A stretch of DNA of 37,435 bases from an uncultured Pseudomonadales bacterium (lineage in GTDB: Bacteria > Pseudomonadota > Gammaproteobacteria > Pseudomonadales > Azotimanducaceae). The notes beneath the pieces are model-generated. The model saw nothing but the letters and a program-made list of their open reading frames with translations. It was not told where the DNA came from and did no database searches. The DNA lies in the NCBI GenBank assembly GCA_938036875.1, contig CALHVX010000141.1, forward strand, positions 1 through 37,435. Direction: 5' to 3'. The position numbers and the translations under genes are program-made. Shown in pieces: positions 1-7,618 of the stretch. Each line of letters begins with the position of its first letter. Within the stretch, counting starts at the first letter, position 1.

Positions 1-1
1 C

Positions 2-1540
2 AACGAAGGCTGGCATATCGAGTTTATTCCCAAGCCCGAACTCATGTCGCGAGGTAATGATCCGCTGTTATTGCTGAAAGAAGTCAGCGATATGGGCGAC
101 TACCGTGTTACGCCAAATCTAGAGAATCTTCCGGCTTGGTCCGATTATGCACCGGAGCAATGTTACGTTAGCTGGCATGTTGAGCTACAGGGCCAAGTTG
201 CCGAGGCTGACCTGCAAGAGATATTCGAATGGGTCGAGTACGATTGTGACTTTTCGCTCACCGGAATAACGCCATCCAAGTCCAAGAATCACACTAAGCC
301 TGAGACAATTGTAGACGCCGGTGATAAACAACCAGTAGCTGAGAAAAAGCCAGCACCCAAAGCTGCCAGCGCGGAACCAACCTCCATACGCATCGCAACA
401 GATAAGGTTGACCATCTAATCAACCTGGTCGGCGAGCTCGTAATCACACAGTCGATGTTATCGCGTGCTGGAGATAGTGAGATGGCCCACGACGAGTTGC
501 AAGAGCGATTGGTTCAACTAGAGCGCAACACCCGAGAGCTGCAAGAAAGCGTTATGCGGGTACGCATGTTGCCTATCTCGTCTGCTTTTGGTCGGCTACC
601 TCGAATCGTTCGAGATCTCTCAAAACGCTTAGAGAAGCAAGTCACCCTAGTGTTAGAGGGCGAAAGCACGGAGCTCGATAAAACGGTACTCGAACATCTC
701 ATCGACCCGCTGGTTCACTTGGTGCGTAACGCTCTGGATCATGGCCTAGAAACGGCGGCCACTCGACGTGAAGCGGGGAAACCTGAGGCAGGCACCATCA
801 CTCTATCTGCTGCTCAGCAAGGCGGCTCCATCGTCATAGAAATTCAGGATGACGGGCAAGGAATCAACGAAGAACGTGTACTCAAGCTGGCACAGGAACG
901 CGGTGTAGTCTCGCCGTCCGAGAGCTTAACCCCAGAGCAGATTCAACAGCTTATCTTTGCTCCGGGTTTTAGCACCGCAGATACGGTCAGCGATGTATCA
1001 GGGCGCGGTGTTGGGCTAGATGTCGTGAGACGCAATATTATCGATTTGGGTGGCCGTGTTGAGGTGTCGTCGGTTGCCGGGGAAGGTACCCTCATCTCCA
1101 TTCGCTTGCCTTTGACCCTAGCCATATTAGACGGACAGCTTATCCAAGTAGCTAGCCAACGTTTTGTGATGCCTACGTTAAACATCATCGAAACCATCGA
1201 GCTAAACCAGGCTCAAGTGAGTGAGGTTCCGGGCCAGGGTGAGGTTTGTCGTTTCCGCGACCAGTACGTTAGAACCATTCGTCTACGAGAGCTGTTCAAG
1301 CTTGGTGGCGACAATGACCAGGATCAATTGCTACTTGTTGTGGATGTCCACAACGAAGCCATTGGCCTCATTATTTCCCGCGTTCTAGGCCAGCAGCAGG
1401 TGGTGGTCAAAAACCTCGATGAGAACTACCGTGCTGTACCCGGCTTTACCGGCGCCACCATCATGAGCGATGGCAGCGTTGCCTTGATAATCGATCCCCT
1501 GTCTATGACCGGCAGCCCAGCACTGGGTGACGTGGCTTAG
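2..1540 (+). CDS. cheA: Chemotaxis histidine kinase CheA, 5'-truncated by the window
   Basis: This is the C-terminal part of the cytoplasmic chemotaxis kinase that autophosphorylates and passes phosphate to CheY and CheB. The frame is already open at base 2 (residues NEGWHIEF...), so the HPt domain lies upstream, outside the window. Visible in order are the GNDP-containing linker/P2-like region, the P3 dimerisation helices (DKVDHLINLVGELVITQS), the P4 ATPase and the P5 CheW-like coupling domain. In P4 the N box is HLVRNALDHG, G1 is DDGQGI and G2 is GRGVGLDVV. The stop lies 21 nt before cheW, so the two are surely co-transcribed. The ATG at position 44 is internal to the protein and is not its start. 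Family assignment is secure; which CheA paralogue this is cannot be settled without the missing N-terminus. Confidence 0.97.
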   Translation, partial: NEGWHIEFIPKPELMSRGNDPLLLLKEVSDMGDYRVTPNLENLPAWSDYAPEQCYVSWHVELQGQVAEADLQEIFEWVEYDCDFSLTGITPSKSKNHTKPETIVDAGDKQPVAEKKPAPKAASAEPTSIRIATDKVDHLINLVGELVITQSMLSRAGDSEMAHDELQERLVQLERNTRELQESVMRVRMLPISSAFGRLPRIVRDLSKRLEKQVTLVLEGESTELDKTVLEHLIDPLVHLVRNALDHGLETAATRREAGKPEAGTITLSAAQQGGSIVIEIQDDGQGINEERVLKLAQERGVVSPSESLTPEQIQQLIFAPGFSTADTVSDVSGRGVGLDVVRRNIIDLGGRVEVSSVAGEGTLISIRLPLTLAILDGQLIQVASQRFVMPTLNIIETIELNQAQVSEVPGQGEVCRFRDQYVRTIRLRELFKLGGDNDQDQLLLVVDVHNEAIGLIISRVLGQQQVVVKNLDENYRAVPGFTGATIMSDGSVALIIDPLSMTGSPALGDVA

Positions 1541-1561
1541 CCCCGTGTTTTTGGAGTAAAA

Positions 1562-2080
1562 ATGAACGATACCTTGGTAGATACCGACCCCCAAAACAGC
1601 AGTGATCAATATTTAACCTTTGTCTTAGCAGGCGAGGAATACGCTGTTGAAATTGTGAAGGTGCAGGAGATTAAAAGTTGGTCAACAGTCACCCCCATCC
1701 CCTGCTCACCTGAACACGTGCTAGGAGTGATCAACTTAAGGGGGGCGATTGTTCCTATTGTTGATCTTCGCAAGCAATTCAATTTGCCAACCTGGGAGCA
1801 GGAGGGCATTCGCGCTGTCATTATCGTAAGGTCCGAGGTGGACGGCAGTCCAAGAACACTCGGACTGTTGGTTGATGAAGTATCAGACGTCTACCACATC
1901 CAAGGAGACGAAATTCAGGAGTGCGATCAGTTTTCCACCACCATTGGCGGCAACTTCATCTCTGGGCTGAGCCAACGCGATGACTCGCTAGTGATACTCA
2001 TCGAGCTGGAACGCGTGGTGGCCCACGGCTTGGATGGTGTTGACCCCACGGTAAGCGAGGTTGCACATGCCCAAGCATAG
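1562..2080 (+). CDS. cheW: Chemotaxis coupling protein CheW
   Basis: CheW is the cytoplasmic adaptor that links chemoreceptors to CheA. The 172-residue protein is a single CheW domain: LTFVLAGEEYAVEIVKVQEI at the N-terminus, the conserved VLGVINLRGAIVPIVDLR core, then GLLVDEVSDVY and the late FISGL segment. Start ATG 1562 has a GGAG motif five bases upstream. It follows cheA by 21 nt and its last 14 nt overlap the next gene. It is slightly longer than a minimal CheW because of a C-terminal tail of about 15 residues after the domain. Confidence in the family is very high. Confidence 0.96.
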   Translation: MNDTLVDTDPQNSSDQYLTFVLAGEEYAVEIVKVQEIKSWSTVTPIPCSPEHVLGVINLRGAIVPIVDLRKQFNLPTWEQEGIRAVIIVRSEVDGSPRTLGLLVDEVSDVYHIQGDEIQECDQFSTTIGGNFISGLSQRDDSLVILIELERVVAHGLDGVDPTVSEVAHAQA

Positions 2081-2333
2081 GGTTGAGCTACCGCAAACCA
2101 TGCGCATCAATGACTGCGGCGAGCTCAAATCAACCTTTGATGAAGTGTTAGAAGATGAGCTTGAACTCACCCTAGCAAGTACAAACCTAGAATCCATCGA
2201 TGCCGCAGGAGCGCAATTGCTAGCCGCGCTACAAATAGAGGTAGAAAGACGCAAGGGAACAATCATTTGGGATAAGCCATGCGCACCTCTGCAACTGGCT
2301 GCAACCACCTTAGGGTTTCCTCGTCTGGGCTAG
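2067..2333 (+). CDS. STAS-domain protein of the chemotaxis operon
   Basis: A short cytoplasmic protein (88 residues from ATG 2067; a TTG at 2061 is also in frame) that is a single STAS domain, the fold of anti-sigma-factor antagonists and of STAS proteins found in some che clusters. The characteristic segment is LTLASTNLESIDAAGAQLLAAL. In classic SpoIIAA-type proteins the residue after Asp in the D-S-A-G turn is the phosphorylated Ser; here it is Ala (IDAAG), so regulation by Ser phosphorylation is unlikely at that position. ATG 2067 has GCGAGG upstream and overlaps the end of cheW by 14 nt, implying translational coupling. Its likely role is structural or regulatory within the receptor array; this is inferred from context only. 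Confidence 0.85.
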   Translation: MPKHRVELPQTMRINDCGELKSTFDEVLEDELELTLASTNLESIDAAGAQLLAALQIEVERRKGTIIWDKPCAPLQLAATTLGFPRLG

Positions 2334-3175
2334 ATGTGAGTAGCGAAGCCCAAACTCAAGCGCCCCTGCCACGCTCACTGCCGCTGGAAGACTTTCATCG
2401 ACTACGGGAGTTGGCCCTAGCGAAGACCGGTATCGATCTTGCAGAAAATAAAAGATCCATGCTTTACGTTCGCCTTCTTCGTCGATTAAGAAGCCTCGAA
2501 ATCACAACCTTCGAAGAGTATTTTACCCAGCTGGAAAAACTGGGCGGCAGTGAGCTTGGGCACTTCGTTGACACTGTTACGACCAATCTGACCTATTTTT
2601 TTCGTGAGCCGCACCATTTTCGGCACCTTAAAGAGGTAGCCCTGCCAAGCCTTGCCGCACAAAAATCTCGGCAAGAACCGCTGCGGGTATGGTCTGCCGG
2701 CTGCGCTTCCGGGCAAGAGATATATTCGGTTGCTATGACTCTCGTTGACTTCAAGCGCCGGGCGCCCTTCGAGTACCGTCTTCTTGCAACCGACATCGAT
2801 TCTACAATGGTTACTAGAACCAGCAATGGCATCTACTCAAAAGAGGAAATGCGAGGTCTGCAGCCAGCACAAAGAGAGCGTTGGTTTACAGAGCTCAAAT
2901 CTGGACAGTTTCAGGCAGAGGCGAAGTTAAGACAGATGATCAAGAGCCGAAAGCACAACTTGTTTGAGCGATGGCCTATTCAGAATCCGGTAGATATCAT
3001 TTTTTGTCGCAACGTCATGATCTACTTCAATCAAGAACACCAATCTAAGCTCATCGAAAACTTCGCCAAGCAACAAGCCCCTGGGGCAATGTTGTACGTT
3101 GGTCACTCTGAATCGCTACAAACAGGAAAACAATGGTACGAAAGGGTGAGCAACACCGCGTACCGGCGTAAGTAA
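2279..3175 (+). CDS. cheR: Chemotaxis protein methyltransferase CheR
   Basis: CheR transfers methyl groups from S-adenosylmethionine to glutamates of chemoreceptors. The N-terminal helical domain (about residues 30-95, with RSMLYVRLLRRLR and TNLTYFFRE) is followed by the Rossmann methyltransferase domain. There, VWSAGCASGQEIYSVAM is the SAM-binding loop and IIFCRNVMIYF the catalytic-domain core strand. Starting at ATG 2279 the gene overlaps the STAS gene by 55 nt. A GTG at 2336, just after the STAS stop, is an equally credible start and would remove 19 poorly conserved residues. The stop overlaps the start of cheD (TAATG). Family call is secure; the start is uncertain. Confidence 0.94.
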   Translation: MRTSATGCNHLRVSSSGLDVSSEAQTQAPLPRSLPLEDFHRLRELALAKTGIDLAENKRSMLYVRLLRRLRSLEITTFEEYFTQLEKLGGSELGHFVDTVTTNLTYFFREPHHFRHLKEVALPSLAAQKSRQEPLRVWSAGCASGQEIYSVAMTLVDFKRRAPFEYRLLATDIDSTMVTRTSNGIYSKEEMRGLQPAQRERWFTELKSGQFQAEAKLRQMIKSRKHNLFERWPIQNPVDIIFCRNVMIYFNQEHQSKLIENFAKQQAPGAMLYVGHSESLQTGKQWYERVSNTAYRRK

Positions 3176-3798
3176 TGAAGCTTCAGCAACACAAAGACTC
3201 AACCCAAGTCCAGCTGTATACCAGTAAAAAACGTGGGGTGACCTTTGCCAAGGTTCAACCGGGGCAATTCTATGTATGCAGCAATGGCACAGAGATAACT
3301 ACCGTCTTAGGCTCCTGTATAGCTGCCTGCATTTTTGATCTAAAAGCCGGCGTTGGCGGGCTAAACCATTTTATGCTTCCTCAAGATTTAAACGCTGACT
3401 ACCACAAGGACAGCGAAACGGTGCAACCAAGCAGTCGATTTGGCGAAAATGCCATGGAGAATATGCTCAAACAGTTGATGCTGGCCGGTGCACAACGCAA
3501 AAACCTACAGGCAAAAGTCTTTGGTGGTGCCAAAGTTCTAGATATCTCTTCCAATATTGGTCAACTCAACATTGCCTTCGCTGATAGCTATTTTAAGCGC
3601 GAGAACATTCGAGTTGTTGCCAGCGATGTCGGCGGCAACCTACCTAGAAAACTAATCTTTGAACCCCGTACAGGAAAAGTTCACGTAAATCGGCTGCGCA
3701 ATGCTTACTTCGAACACGTTGCCAACAAAGAACGGCACTACCTCGATCAGCTCAGTGAAACAATAAAAACAACCTTAGGACCCAATCGTGACCATTAA
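3175..3798 (+). CDS. cheD: Chemoreceptor glutamine deamidase CheD
   Basis: CheD deamidates specific receptor glutamines to glutamates and so creates methylation sites. The 207-residue protein carries the catalytic cysteine in VLGSCIAACIFD (Cys48) and the partner histidine in GGLNHFMLP (His65), with the usual spacing. KVFGGAKVL and the later NIRVVASDVGG segment are also typical of the family. The N-terminal 20 residues and a C-terminal tail of about 25 residues extend beyond the core domain. The start overlaps the cheR stop (TAATG), and the end overlaps cheB by 11 nt, so it sits in one tight operon with the enzymes acting on the same receptors. Confidence 0.95.
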   Translation: MKLQQHKDSTQVQLYTSKKRGVTFAKVQPGQFYVCSNGTEITTVLGSCIAACIFDLKAGVGGLNHFMLPQDLNADYHKDSETVQPSSRFGENAMENMLKQLMLAGAQRKNLQAKVFGGAKVLDISSNIGQLNIAFADSYFKRENIRVVASDVGGNLPRKLIFEPRTGKVHVNRLRNAYFEHVANKERHYLDQLSETIKTTLGPNRDH

Positions 3799-4849
3799 AA
3801 AAGTTGTCGTTGTTGATGACTCCAAAAGCATGTGTCAATTTCTCACCCGAATTATTGATACCGATCCTAGCTTGCAAGTTGTGGGTTGTGCCAATGACCC
3901 GCATGAAGCGAGAGCCATGATTAAAGCGCTTGCACCGGACGTCATCACCTTAGATGTAGAGATGCCAAAAATGGATGGCATCACCTTTTTAGCGAACCTA
4001 ATGCGCTTGCACCCCATGCCAGTCGTCATGATCTCTTCACTCACCGCCGCAGGCGCCAAGGTCACGCTTGAGGCACTGCGGCTTGGCGCTTTAGATTTTT
4101 TGGTGAAACGGCATCCGGGTAAAGGTGATGCGTACGACAAATACGTGTTCGATATAGTTCAGCGAATTAAGTTTGCCTCACGAACAGATGTGCGACGCCC
4201 CGTCGCTGTTGGTCGATCGGCCAGCCGATTGCCGGAATTTTTGGGATGGCGCAAAAAGTTGCGTCCGCTCAGCGTTGGTAAATTAAAATACGTACTAGCC
4301 ATTGGCGCCTCTACCGGCGGACCGGTAGCGGTGCAAAAGGTGTTAGAAACCTGTGACACCAAAAATACAGCCGTAGTGCTATCCCAGCACATGCCCTCCC
4401 ACTTTACCGCCGCATTTGCAGGGCGACTGAACAAATTTAGTGACATCCAATTTGCAGAAGCAAAAAATGGTGACTTAATCGAAGCCGGTAGAGGCTATCT
4501 CGCGCCGGGCGATGCCCACCTAACCATCGCGCGAACCGGCAACGATCTGCACTGTCGACTCAGGCACGGCCCACCAATCAATGGTCATCAACCCTGTGTG
4601 GACACCATGTTCGAATCCGTGGCATCGGTGGTCGGTCGAGGCGCGATAGGCGTGTTGCTAACCGGCATGGGAACTGATGGTGCTGCAGGGCTGGGTCTGC
4701 TAAGACAAAGTGGCGGCGTAACTTTTGCCCAAGATGAACACACCAGCGCAGTATGGGGCATGCCTGGCAGTGCAGTGAAAGCGGATGCCACCGATGGGGT
4801 ATTGCCGCTGCAAGACATAGCGCCAACCTTTAACGAGCTGGTTAGCTAG
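3788..4849 (+). CDS. cheB: Protein-glutamate methylesterase CheB
   Basis: CheB removes receptor methyl groups and is activated by phosphorylation from CheA. The 353-residue protein has an N-terminal receiver (acidic pair Asp10/Asp11, phospho-acceptor Asp56 in TLDVEMPKMDG, Lys107). A linker follows, then the methylesterase domain with catalytic Ser175 (GASTGGP), His201 (SQHMP) and Asp297 (MGTDGA). The start is a GTG at 3788, eleven bases inside cheD, preceded by a TAGGA motif. It is the last gene of the chemotaxis operon and overlaps the convergent small gene by 4 nt. The order cheA-cheW-STAS-cheR-cheD-cheB resembles che2 or cluster III-type (F7-like) systems; that classification is inferred. 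Confidence 0.96.
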   Translation: MTIKKVVVVDDSKSMCQFLTRIIDTDPSLQVVGCANDPHEARAMIKALAPDVITLDVEMPKMDGITFLANLMRLHPMPVVMISSLTAAGAKVTLEALRLGALDFLVKRHPGKGDAYDKYVFDIVQRIKFASRTDVRRPVAVGRSASRLPEFLGWRKKLRPLSVGKLKYVLAIGASTGGPVAVQKVLETCDTKNTAVVLSQHMPSHFTAAFAGRLNKFSDIQFAEAKNGDLIEAGRGYLAPGDAHLTIARTGNDLHCRLRHGPPINGHQPCVDTMFESVASVVGRGAIGVLLTGMGTDGAAGLGLLRQSGGVTFAQDEHTSAVWGMPGSAVKADATDGVLPLQDIAPTFNELVS

Positions 4850-5046
4850 CGCTGCTCACCGCGAGCTTCGCGAATATAGTCTTCTGCGTCCGTCCAATCG
4901 ACAGAAACCGTTTTAAGCCGAATACCCTCATCCCAAAAAGCGTGGACTAGATCATCTAGGGCTGCCAACAGCTTATCTTCACGAGCAGCACTGTCTATCT
5001 TCTTCCTACGTTTGCGAACTTGACCTATGTTTGTAATCTCAGCCAT
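4846..5046 (-). CDS. Small unrecognised charged protein
   Basis: A 66-residue protein with an ATG start and a good ribosome site (AGAGGTA, three bases before the ATG at 5046). I do not recognise it with certainty. The basic N-terminus (MAEITNIGQVRKRRKKIDSA) resembles the start of small DUF4169-like proteins, but the rest does not obviously match. The remainder looks helical and acidic (DDLVHAFWDEG, then DWTDAEDYIREARGEQR). There is no signal peptide or membrane segment. It converges on cheB, with the two stops overlapping by 4 nt, so the two genes are not co-transcribed. The good ribosome site and ordinary codon use are the reasons for calling it a gene. Confidence 0.6.
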   Translation of the reverse strand: MAEITNIGQVRKRRKKIDSAAREDKLLAALDDLVHAFWDEGIRLKTVSVDWTDAEDYIREARGEQR

Positions 5047-5238
5047 TGGTTACCTCTACAGAATCCATCACGAACAAGACCCACCTCCAATGTGGTTTAT
5101 ATCGAGATCTCTAGCTGAACATGGGACGAGAAATGTTGCTGTGACCTGGCCCCGAGTGAGGCCAGATTGGCACGAAAATTAAGGCAATTTATCTTTCAAT
5201 GAAGGGCCGCTGGCATTGAGCGAATTTTGGCCGTCAAG

Positions 5239-5256
5239 TAGCGTTATCAAACGCTA
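5239..5256. repeat. Short perfect inverted repeat in the intergenic gap 5047-5294
   Basis: TAGCGTT and AACGCTA form a 7-bp perfect stem around a 4-base loop (ATCA). It lies just past the 3' end of the phosphotransferase gene on the minus strand. There is no T-tract on either side, so it is a weak terminator candidate at best. The rest of this 248-base gap shows no coding or RNA feature I can identify. Confidence 0.35.
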
Positions 5257-5294
5257 GACCCGAACGGCATTTAATGGCCCATCTTCGCTTTAGG

Positions 5295-6356
5295 CTAGCG
5301 GGTGAGACGATTCACCGCCTCACCCGCCAGCTCCAAGGATCGGGTGATACGCTCACGCATTTCATCTAGGTCCACGTCCTCAGAGCTTTTCTTGCCCTCA
5401 CAGTAACGCGCGTAAACACCGTGCAATATTGCTGCCGTTTTCCAGCGATTAAAACCGATGTAAAAATCCAGCTGCGATAAATCTCGACCACTCACTTTGG
5501 CGTAGTGATCTGCAAGCTCTGTGCGCGTGGGGAACCCCGTTGGCGCTGTCGCCGACTCTGGTAACACCGGCTCAGCATCCGTGGGATCAGGAAAAGGGTT
5601 GAGCGCGTAGGCTAGGTCTGCCAACGGGTCACCCAAGGTCGAAATCTCCCAATCCACAACAGCCGCAATGGTGCAATCAGGCCCAACCAAGCAGTTGTGC
5701 AAACCGTAGTCGCCATGCACAACCCGTGCAGGTCCCTGATCTGGGGTGTTCTCCAAGAAAAAACGCTGCAGCTCATGGGCGCGCGGATCATCGTACTTCG
5801 CGCCCTCAATGGAGGCGTTCCAAGACCGGTACCAAGTTTTCAGTTGCCGACCTACATAGTTTTCTTTCTTACCAAGCTCACCTAACCCAACCGCATCCGG
5901 GTCAACGTCATGCAGCTTAGCCAAGGTGTCGATAAAAGAGATACCAAGCTTGCGCCGCTGACCTTGGGGAACCAAGGTTTCAGTGTCCTCTGCGGTGTAC
6001 AACGGATTACCGTTGATTAAACCCATGATGTAAAACCAAGCGCCGGTGACGTCTGGGGATTCACAAAACCCCATGGCTTCAGGTACGGGCACTGGGGTTG
6101 GACCCAAGCACGAGATCAACGACCACTCTCGGCCCATGTCGTGGGCTTTAGGTAGCAGGTCACCTTGTGGAGGCCGCCGAATGACCGCCTGACGGCCATT
6201 CGCATCATCTAGCTGGTAGGTCAGATTGGAGTGACCACCCTGCAAACGGGTCCACCGCAACGGTGGCGTGAGTGCTGGAACATTCTCCCGAATCCAGGCT
6301 TCTACGGCATCTGCGTTATAGCCTTCGGGGCCTAAGCTCTCATCATGTTGTGACAT
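5295..6356 (-). CDS. Phosphotransferase (APH/ACAD10-11-like kinase family)
   Basis: A 353-residue cytoplasmic kinase-like protein of the aminoglycoside phosphotransferase (APH) fold. The Brenner-type catalytic loop is VVHGDYGLHNCLV, and the metal-binding segment is VVDWEISTLGDPLADLAY. The N-terminal lobe has LQGGHSNLTYQL (glycine-rich loop) and AVIRRPP. This subgroup is common beside acyl-CoA dehydrogenases and is related to the kinase domains of mammalian ACAD10/ACAD11 and to LvaA, where 4-hydroxyacyl-CoA is phosphorylated. Here three acyl-CoA dehydrogenases follow in the same neighbourhood, so a role in hydroxyacyl-CoA metabolism is plausible but not shown. ATG 6356 has AGGAG six bases upstream. 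Antibiotic resistance is unlikely. Confidence 0.88.
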   Translation of the reverse strand: MSQHDESLGPEGYNADAVEAWIRENVPALTPPLRWTRLQGGHSNLTYQLDDANGRQAVIRRPPQGDLLPKAHDMGREWSLISCLGPTPVPVPEAMGFCESPDVTGAWFYIMGLINGNPLYTAEDTETLVPQGQRRKLGISFIDTLAKLHDVDPDAVGLGELGKKENYVGRQLKTWYRSWNASIEGAKYDDPRAHELQRFFLENTPDQGPARVVHGDYGLHNCLVGPDCTIAAVVDWEISTLGDPLADLAYALNPFPDPTDAEPVLPESATAPTGFPTRTELADHYAKVSGRDLSQLDFYIGFNRWKTAAILHGVYARYCEGKKSSEDVDLDEMRERITRSLELAGEAVNRLTR

Positions 6357-6431
6357 GGTGTACTCCTATTGCGGTTGTGTCGATCTGACCCAGCATTGTA
6401 TGGACCCCTGGGCAGTTACGCCAATTGGACC

Positions 6432-6992
6432 TTACTTGCCGCTGCCAATAGCTGGCGTGGCAGCCGCCATCTTCTCTCCGTCATAGACAATTTTTTTGGT
6501 GGGGATGAACTCAACAACAACTCGCCTTGGCGAATCCAGAAAATCCACAAACTGTTGGACACGTGCTTGACCTTCCGCACCGCGGAGTTTTTTCGAAAAC
6601 TCTGGGTAGAACCAATCTTTGATATCGCGATTGTCTTTATCATGGACCACCGAGATGCCCTTATAGGTCACCGTCTTACCGGGTCCCATATCGGTGCCAG
6701 CGCTGCTAATGCAAACACAAGTACGCGGGTCCCGCTTGATCGCCGGGAATCGATGTCGCTGCTCAGACCCTGTTAACCAAAGTCGCCCATCTTGGGTGTC
6801 TAAGTAGCTCATGATCACGCCAATGGGCTCGCCCTGCTTGTTGGTCCACATAAAAGTGCATTCACGCTGCTTATCACGCAACTCAAACTCTCGGCCAACA
6901 TCTAAAGGGTATTGGGTAACATCCTCGTAGTCTTCTGCGTACTCGTTGTTTCCTGAGTTGTTACCTGAGTTGTTGCCTTTGTTTTTGCTCAT
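6432..6992 (-). CDS. Pyridoxamine-5'-phosphate-oxidase-fold flavoprotein
   Basis: A 186-residue protein with the split beta-barrel pattern of PNPOx-like FMN- or F420-binding proteins. ECTFMWTNKQGEPIGVIMSYLDTQ, GRLWLTGSEQRHRFPAIKRDPRTCVCIS and KTVTYKGISVVHD follow the order of the barrel strands. The N-terminus is a low-complexity Asn/Gly/Ser stretch with two copies of NNSG, encoded by a short tandem repeat at about 6948-6978, and is probably disordered. ATG 6992 has AAGGGA five bases upstream. It lies 75 nt upstream of the phosphotransferase on the same strand, probably in one operon. The cofactor and substrate cannot be assigned from sequence. Confidence 0.78.
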   Translation of the reverse strand: MSKNKGNNSGNNSGNNEYAEDYEDVTQYPLDVGREFELRDKQRECTFMWTNKQGEPIGVIMSYLDTQDGRLWLTGSEQRHRFPAIKRDPRTCVCISSAGTDMGPGKTVTYKGISVVHDKDNRDIKDWFYPEFSKKLRGAEGQARVQQFVDFLDSPRRVVVEFIPTKKIVYDGEKMAAATPAIGSGK

Positions 6993-7070
6993 GCTATCCC
7001 TTCCGCTCCAGATTGAACCTATAGGAATAGCACAAACACAAAGGCAGGGAAATATTGCTTTTCTAAAAGT

Positions 7071-7472
7071 TTAAGCAGGATCGAGTCGAACAAAGTAACG
7101 AGGCGGGAAACCGGTCAAGATGCGAAAACCTATGCCCAACGGACGACTAGCATTTACCGCATCGTGCTCTGCACCGTCAATCGGTACCGCCCGGTAGTTG
7201 CCGGTTACCCCATCGATGGTCACTTGCACCGCCGGGTTGGCCAGCGCCTCACGGTACCAAGCTCTCGGCCAGTGATTAGCAGCGGCATAGAGCTTATCGT
7301 CGTGCTTTGCCTGAGCCAAAACTCGCTCGCTAGGTACCCCGTCGCTCCCGGTGGTAGCGATGACCATGGTGCTGGCATTGGCTGGTTGGAAGTAACCCAA
7401 CAAAGATTCAAAAGCTACCACCACACCAACGTAGGCTAACGCTAAAAAGAATAATATTTTTACCGCTTTCAT
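7071..7472 (-). CDS. Membrane-anchored deazaflavin-type nitroreductase-like protein
   Basis: A 133-residue protein. The first 20 residues (VKILFFLALAYVGVVVAFESLLG) form one hydrophobic segment, likely a membrane anchor or uncleaved signal. The rest resembles the small Ddn/DUF385 nitroreductase-like split-barrel family: SERVLAQAKHDDKLYAAANHWPRAWYREALANPAVQVTIDG matches its usual 'exposure, then Trp-Tyr, then N-P-x-V-x-V' layout. Members in actinobacteria bind F420; in proteobacteria the cofactor is uncertain. The start has AGGGGAGAA six bases upstream. It is divergent from the P450 gene across 146 bp and heads the minus-strand group 7472-5295. Confidence 0.65.
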   Translation of the reverse strand: MKAVKILFFLALAYVGVVVAFESLLGYFQPANASTMVIATTGSDGVPSERVLAQAKHDDKLYAAANHWPRAWYREALANPAVQVTIDGVTGNYRAVPIDGAEHDAVNASRPLGIGFRILTGFPPRYFVRLDPA

Positions 7473-7618
7473 CGCGAGTTCTCCCCTATTAAGTCTCTAA
7501 ACAATTCGAACCGTCATCAGTCGACAACTGGCCAACCGCGCCTTGCCAACCCCGATTAGACCAAGCTCTTCTCCTGCTCTATTCTATCGCACCAGCCAGC
7601 TATTAACGAGGCAACAAG

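Noticed and set aside
5295-6356. Aminoglycoside-resistance gene
   Set aside because: The APH fold is shared by many metabolic kinases; the sequence and neighbours fit the acyl-CoA-associated subgroup.
6948-6978. Microsatellite for phase variation
   Set aside because: Only two to three in-frame copies of a 12-base unit; changes in copy number would not shift the frame.
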